From NCBI RefSeq assembly GCF_004331035.1, contig NZ_SJNT01000001.1, forward strand, positions 62,034 to 126,033: a stretch of 64,000 bases of DNA, read 5' to 3'. This document shows positions 58,826-64,000 of the stretch, piece after piece (position 1 is the stretch's first letter; each line of letters starts with the position of its first letter). Source of the DNA: Acinetobacter sp. ANC 4910. Lineage in GTDB: Bacteria; Pseudomonadota; Gammaproteobacteria; Pseudomonadales; Moraxellaceae. Below the pieces are notes generated by a model, which saw only the letters and a list, made by a program, of their open reading frames with translations, did not search any database and had not been told where the DNA came from. Position numbers and translations under genes: made by a program.

Positions 58826-59542
58826 CTAAATCTGATCGGGTTCGAGTTTGACATAACTTGCCACGACAGCACTCAAACCTTGTTTTAAACTTTGTGTTCT
58901 CTCCCCCACCAGAACTTCATAAGCATTTTGTTGAATCCCCGCAAAGATCTGTTCCGCAACAAACTCAGGGCTAAACTTAGCAATAGGTAAACCCCGTGTT
59001 AAATCTGTATCAATAAACCCAACATGCACTCCCATCACCTGAATATGAAACTGAGATAACCATTGGCGACTGGAGTTGGTATAAGACCACGCAGCCGCTT
59101 TAGAAATTGCATAACCTGTTAATGACGTACTGGGTTCCCAAGAGACATCCGACAAAATATTCACCACATAACCCTGTCGGTTTTGCTGCAAAATGGGTGA
59201 AAATATTTGTGAGACCCGCATCATGCCAAACAAATTGGTTTCTAAAATTTTATGTGTTGTTTCAATAATATTGACATCTACAGGATGCGTATTTAACAGT
59301 GCAATACCTGCATTATTGACCAATATATTCGTATCAGCACAAGTTTGAACTGCATGCTGGATAGACTGTTCATCATTCACATCAAGTTGAACAGGAATTA
59401 AACCTTCTTCTTGAAACCCAACGATCTGGCGCATTGCGACATATATTTTTTTAGCACCTTGTTTACGTGCTTCACGTGCAATTGCCAAACCTAGCCCGCG
59501 ATTAGCACCTGTAACAAAAACAACGGCATCTGTAATGTTCAT
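58826..59542 (-). CDS. Short-chain dehydrogenase/reductase, divergent from hxlR
   Basis: This SDR has 238 residues from the ATG at 59542; an ATG at 59554 and a longer frame to 59578 are alternatives. The cofactor loop is TGANRGLG, the NNAG motif is present, and the active-site Tyr and Lys are in YAISK. A Ser precedes them by the usual spacing (ILSDVS). It is transcribed away from an HxlR-type regulator across a 180-base gap with a strong palindrome. This is the standard layout of a regulator with its target. Confidence 0.85.
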   Translation of the reverse strand: MNITDAVVFVTGANRGLGLAIAREARKQGAKKIYVAMRQIVGFQEEGLIPVQLDVNDEQSIQHAVQTCADTNILVNNAGIALLNTHPVDVNIIETTHKILETNLFGMMRVSQIFSPILQQNRQGYVVNILSDVSWEPSTSLTGYAISKAAAWSYTNSSRQWLSQFHIQVMGVHVGFIDTDLTRGLPIAKFSPEFVAEQIFAGIQQNAYEVLVGERTQSLKQGLSAVVASYVKLEPDQI

Positions 59543-59650
59543 TGCATGACCCATCCCCAAAATGATTGGTGATCGCAATACAGCCTCTATTCACAACAGC
59601 AGCGCAATCTTCATTTACTCATGATACACTTATGAAACCTAGTATCAATT

Positions 59651-59668
59651 AGTTACCACAAGGTAACT
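59651..59668. promoter_or_regulatory. Palindromic operator for the HxlR-type regulator
   Basis: The perfect arms AGTTACC (59651-59657) and GGTAACT (59662-59668) have a four-base ACAA spacer. It sits in the divergent region where both promoters must lie. It resembles the GTA/TAC-type palindromes known for HxlR/DUF24 proteins. Confidence 0.65.
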
Positions 59669-59723
59669 GGTATAGAAATTGATATTTAAAGTGGTGAAAT
59701 GTAAGCAATGAGGTCGTAAATTT

Positions 59724-60110
59724 ATGAATAAACCACTGAAATTTAATATTTTTCACCCTGATTGTCCTGCGCGACTTTTTTTTGAAAAATTTGCAGATAA
59801 ATGGATCTTATTAATTGTATATACGCTGGATCAGGAATCTCAGCATTTCAACGAATTGAAAAAAAATATCTTAGGAATTTCACCTAAAGTACTCTCGCAG
59901 AAATTGAAAATATTGGAACGCGATGGATTTTTAACGCGCACTATTCACGAAGACAATGTCATCCGCGTTGAATATGCACTGACAGAAATAGGCAAAGATT
60001 TTGTGCAAAATGCCTATCAAATGAAAGATTGGGTCGAAGCCAATATGGGGAAAGTCTTAAAATCTAGACATGGATTTGATCAACGTCAAGAACAAGCAGA
60101 GTCCGTTTAA
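59724..60110 (+). CDS. HxlR-family transcriptional regulator
   Basis: This is a winged-helix DNA-binding protein of 128 residues. The strings CPARLFFEKFADKWILLIV, HFNELKKNI and SPKVLSQKLKILERDGFL are the HxlR (DUF24) core. The single Cys at residue 14 is at the position used for redox or quinone sensing in relatives such as YodB and QorR. It is divergent from an SDR gene with a palindrome between them, so it probably represses the SDR and itself. The inducer is unknown. Confidence 0.88.
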   Translation: MNKPLKFNIFHPDCPARLFFEKFADKWILLIVYTLDQESQHFNELKKNILGISPKVLSQKLKILERDGFLTRTIHEDNVIRVEYALTEIGKDFVQNAYQMKDWVEANMGKVLKSRHGFDQRQEQAESV

Positions 60111-60133
60111 ATCGACTCTGCCATTTTATTACT

Positions 60134-60619
60134 TTATTCTTCTACTAGTTGCTTAAAGCCTTGCTGACGCCATGCTTCATAAACGATTACCGCAGTGGCA
60201 TTAGATAAATTCAAACTGCGCGAATTAGCTGCCATCGGTAAACGAATCCAATGTTGCTGTGGAAACATTAAACGCACATGTTCTGGTAAACCACGTGTTT
60301 CTGGTCCCATTAATAATGCAACTGGTCGATTCAAATTAGAAGTATGTGGTGTTTCAGTTCCTTTAGTGGTTAAAGGATAGATGGCTTCTTTGTCCACACC
60401 TTGCGTTGCCAAAAATTCAAGACATTGTTCAATGTTGTCCCAAATTTGCATACGTGCCCATTCATGATAGTCCAAACCCGCACGTTTGAGTTTTTTATCA
60501 TCCAACTCAAAACCTAAAGGTTTGACCAAGTGTAGCTGCGCTCCAGTATTGGCACATAAACGAATGATATTTCCTGTGTTGGCAGGAATTTCAGGCTCGT
60601 ATAAAACAACATGGATCAC
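60134..60619 (-). CDS. trmL: tRNA (cytidine(34)-2'-O)-methyltransferase
   Basis: TrmL methylates the ribose at wobble position 34 of tRNA-Leu isoacceptors. The GTG at 60619 gives 161 residues starting [21 protein letters not shown], the family start, with GAGAA upstream. A TTG at 60631 would add four residues. The SPOUT knot motifs [15 protein letters not shown] and [16 protein letters not shown] form the S-adenosylmethionine site. It stands alone. Confidence 0.93.
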   Translation of the reverse strand: MIHVVLYEPEIPANTGNIIRLCANTGAQLHLVKPLGFELDDKKLKRAGLDYHEWARMQIWDNIEQCLEFLATQGVDKEAIYPLTTKGTETPHTSNLNRPVALLMGPETRGLPEHVRLMFPQQHWIRLPMAANSRSLNLSNATAVIVYEAWRQQGFKQLVEE

Positions 60620-60726
60620 AACATTTCTCAACTTAATAATTTTGCTCTACCTTAGATGAACCGTTCAATATCAGAACAATTCAATCTTCGATAAATAGCA
60701 GATGGAATGAAACAATGGCAATCATA

Positions 60727-62100
60727 TTACTGCCACTGTAATTGTTCGCGTAAACTCACCACCTCACCAATGATGGTTAAAGTCGGTGCTTGAATATGAT
60801 GTTCGCTCACTTTACTCGCAATATCCGCCAACGTACCTACAACCACTTGTTGCTCTGGTGTTGTACCTTTAGAAATCAAGGCAACAGGCATATTGGGGCG
60901 TTGTCCATGAGCAATTAATTGCTGACAGGTATTTTCCAACCCAACCAAGCCCATGTACAACACTAAGGTTTGATTTTCATAGACCAGCTCATCCCAAGGC
61001 AACTCAGGTGAACCTTCCTTTAAATGCCCTGTTAAAAAACGGACACTTTGGGCATAGTCACGATGCGTCAGCGGAATACCTGCATAAGCCGAACAGCCTG
61101 ATGCCGCAGTAATACCAGGTACAACTTGGAAGGTAATGCCTGCATCAAACAGCTCTTGAATTTCTTCGCCACCACGACCAAAAATAAAAGGATCACCGCC
61201 TTTTAGCCGACAAACACGCTTACCTTGACTCGCGTACTTGACCAATAACGCATTAATACCGTCTTGAGGTACTGAATGGTGAGAGCGAGCTTTGCCTACA
61301 TATATTTTTTCTGCATCACGACGACATAAATCCATAATCGGCTGTGACACTAAACGGTCATAAATGACTACATCCGCTTGTTGCATTAAGCGTAATGCTT
61401 TTAAGGTCAATAATTCAGGATCGCCAGGTCCAGCACCCACCAAATAGACTTCCCCTTTCGGAGTTTTCCATTCTTGTAGTGCCTGCTCAATCAGTTGATC
61501 GGCTTCAGCTTCATTGCCATTAAACACCTGCTCTTTGAGTGGACTTGCATACAAATCTTCCCAAAAAATGCGTCGTTCGTCAGGATTGATAATTTTCTGT
61601 TTAACCGTCGCACGCCATTTACCCGAAAACTGCGCCAGTTTACCCATACCATGTGGAATTAGGGTTTCCAACTGCGTTCGAATTTGACGAGATAAAACAG
61701 GAGATGTGCCATTGCTCGCTACAGAAATAATCAGTGGTGAGCGATCAATAATGGCAGGGACCATAAAACGACAATGGGGTGGATCATCTACACTATTGAC
61801 CAACACCTTTTCAGCTTCACAGGCTTCAAACACCTGCTGATTCACAAAAGCATCATTCGTTGCAGCGATCACGAGGCGATAATCGCGTAAATTGACCTGT
61901 TGCCGAAAATCTTCAGCAATATACTGACCTTGAGTTTGCTCAAGCAATGTTAATAAATCAGGTTCAATTTCAGGCGCAATTACATCCAAAATTGCCCCTG
62001 CTTTGGCTAATAAAACCGCTTTACGGTAGGCGATACGCCCACCGCCGACAATCAGACAGGGTTGCTGTTGCAGCTTTAAAGAGATTGGAAATATTTCCAC
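60727..62100 (-). CDS. cysG: Siroheme synthase
   Basis: CysG makes sirohaem from uroporphyrinogen III for sulfite and nitrite reductases. The 457 residues combine two parts. Residues 1-205 are the precorrin-2 dehydrogenase/ferrochelatase (NAD loop VGGGRIAYRKA; SNGTSPVLSRQIR). Residues 215-457 are the uroporphyrinogen methyltransferase (VYLVGAGPGDPELLTLKA; GGDPFIFGRGGEE). The start is GTG with GAGGT upstream. It lies downstream of serS, separated by about 75 bases. Confidence 0.95.
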   Translation of the reverse strand: MEIFPISLKLQQQPCLIVGGGRIAYRKAVLLAKAGAILDVIAPEIEPDLLTLLEQTQGQYIAEDFRQQVNLRDYRLVIAATNDAFVNQQVFEACEAEKVLVNSVDDPPHCRFMVPAIIDRSPLIISVASNGTSPVLSRQIRTQLETLIPHGMGKLAQFSGKWRATVKQKIINPDERRIFWEDLYASPLKEQVFNGNEAEADQLIEQALQEWKTPKGEVYLVGAGPGDPELLTLKALRLMQQADVVIYDRLVSQPIMDLCRRDAEKIYVGKARSHHSVPQDGINALLVKYASQGKRVCRLKGGDPFIFGRGGEEIQELFDAGITFQVVPGITAASGCSAYAGIPLTHRDYAQSVRFLTGHLKEGSPELPWDELVYENQTLVLYMGLVGLENTCQQLIAHGQRPNMPVALISKGTTPEQQVVVGTLADIASKVSEHHIQAPTLTIIGEVVSLREQLQWQ

Positions 62101-62176
62101 GGAATACCTCTAATATTTACATCTGATCGTCTTAAAGCAATTTTCGTGCACAAACGCACACCCATCGAAAAATTAA

Positions 62177-63481
<1,305 letters not shown>

Positions 63482-63577
63482 AGTGTAAGCTGTTCATACC
63501 AAAAAATACAGTCGGCAACGTTCAAGCGCCTCCACATTCAGGTAATAATCCATCAATTAGGCTTATTCATGTGTATT

Positions 63578-64000
63578 TTAATGCTCAGGATATTGCGGCA
63601 AGCTTGGTAAATATTCAGGGCGTACAAATTTTTTCAAGCTGTAGTACGGTAGTGTCAACTCACTCATTCCTTCAGCATAAGACGCTAACTCATAAAGTGG
63701 ATACACAAATACCAAACCATTTGCACCATAATAAAAGTTATCGCTGAGCTGTAATTTTGCCATTTCAATATTATGTTCTTGCAGCCAATTTATATTATTG
63801 TCATACAGCGCATCTAAAACTTGTGCATCAACACCTTTAATTAAAACATCTTGCAGGGCTAAACGTTTTTTCTTGTTCAGATCAAAATTCACGAATTCCT
63901 GATGGTATATGCCATGTGCCGCGCCTGCTGAATAGCTATAACTCTGCATGGCAAACGTTGCGAAATTATCGTTTTGCCCTACATAACGTACGTAGGTTGA
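63578..64000 (-). CDS. DUF3298-type exported protein (5' part outside window)
   Basis: This is the C-terminal 140 residues of a longer protein whose frame runs off the window end without a stop. The visible part reads STYVRYVGQNDN, then YSYSAGAAHGIY and FVNFDLNKKKRLALQDV, and later LVFVYPLYELASYAEG. These strings fit the DUF3298 (RsiV-like) domain found in periplasmic lipoproteins. An internal ATG at 63949 is not a likely start. The function is unknown, and whether it is a lipoprotein cannot be judged without its N-terminus. Confidence 0.7.
   Translation of the reverse strand, partial: STYVRYVGQNDNFATFAMQSYSYSAGAAHGIYHQEFVNFDLNKKKRLALQDVLIKGVDAQVLDALYDNNINWLQEHNIEMAKLQLSDNFYYGANGLVFVYPLYELASYAEGMSELTLPYYSLKKFVRPEYLPSLPQYPEH

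Overview
The window is an AT-rich, densely coded chromosomal segment of a gammaproteobacterium, most likely an Acinetobacter species (Moraxellaceae). The reasons are the protein sequences, the gltA-sdhCDAB-sucAB-lpd-sucCD block, the hemA/TPR/lolB/ispE/tRNA-Gln/prs/rplY/pth order, and a small membrane protein of the Acinetobacter ABZJ_00895 family. No phage, integron, insertion sequence, CRISPR array or rRNA operon was seen. Almost everything is core metabolism, with a few accessory islets.

Layout, left to right. 1-4710 (+): the end of trpS, a yqiJ-yqiK (NfeD-like/flotillin) pair and a VOC-fold protein. 4728-9276 (-): a small secreted orphan, then an amine-use islet of TorF-type porin, periplasmic copper amine oxidase and LuxR-type regulator. 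9409-21349 (-): the TCA-cycle block sdhCDAB, sucAB-lpd and sucCD, divergent from gltA (+, 22342). 23692-27126 (-): a three-gene oxygenase operon (Baeyer-Villiger-type monooxygenase, short-chain dehydrogenase, PF10118 protein). 27322-32982: a small metallopeptidase-like protein, nadE, two self-contained tRNA-Met units, rnpB, a ferredoxin-coaD pair, smpB and a flavodoxin. 33090-39396: pgeF, rluD, bamD, dnaG and hemA. 39422-45570 (+): TPR protein, lolB, ispE, four identical tRNA-Gln genes, prs, rplY, pth and panD. 45775-46688: an FMN riboswitch followed by ribB. 46745-53503: transport, DUF1289, trhO, dedA and small proteins, ending with rpoD. 53620-58152 (+): ybeD, lipB, an SCP2 protein with an iron alcohol dehydrogenase, and a PuuP-like permease. 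58199-64000: a flavodoxin, an SDR/HxlR divergent pair with a clear operator, trmL, cysG, serS and a truncated DUF3298 gene.

The central block would encode citrate synthase, succinate dehydrogenase, 2-oxoglutarate dehydrogenase and succinyl-CoA synthetase, a large part of the TCA cycle. Terminators after sdhB, lpd and sucD divide it into separate transcription units. Envelope functions (bamD, lolB, yqiK, TorF), translation (smpB, rluD, pth, tRNAs, rnpB, trmL, serS, trpS) and cofactor synthesis (nadE, coaD, panD, ribB, lipB, hemA, cysG) make up most of the rest.

The observations most worth a second look are these. The ispE stop codon is shared with the first base of a mature tRNA-Gln. An orphan intrinsic terminator between trpS and yqiJ suggests an unannotated small RNA. 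A hairpin buries the serS start codon. The PF10118 protein has an E-ExxH-E-ExxH residue pattern that looks like a ferritin-type di-iron site, beside a Baeyer-Villiger-type monooxygenase. There is a perfect palindrome between the HxlR regulator and its divergent SDR gene. No single locus here could be called a wholly new system from sequence alone.
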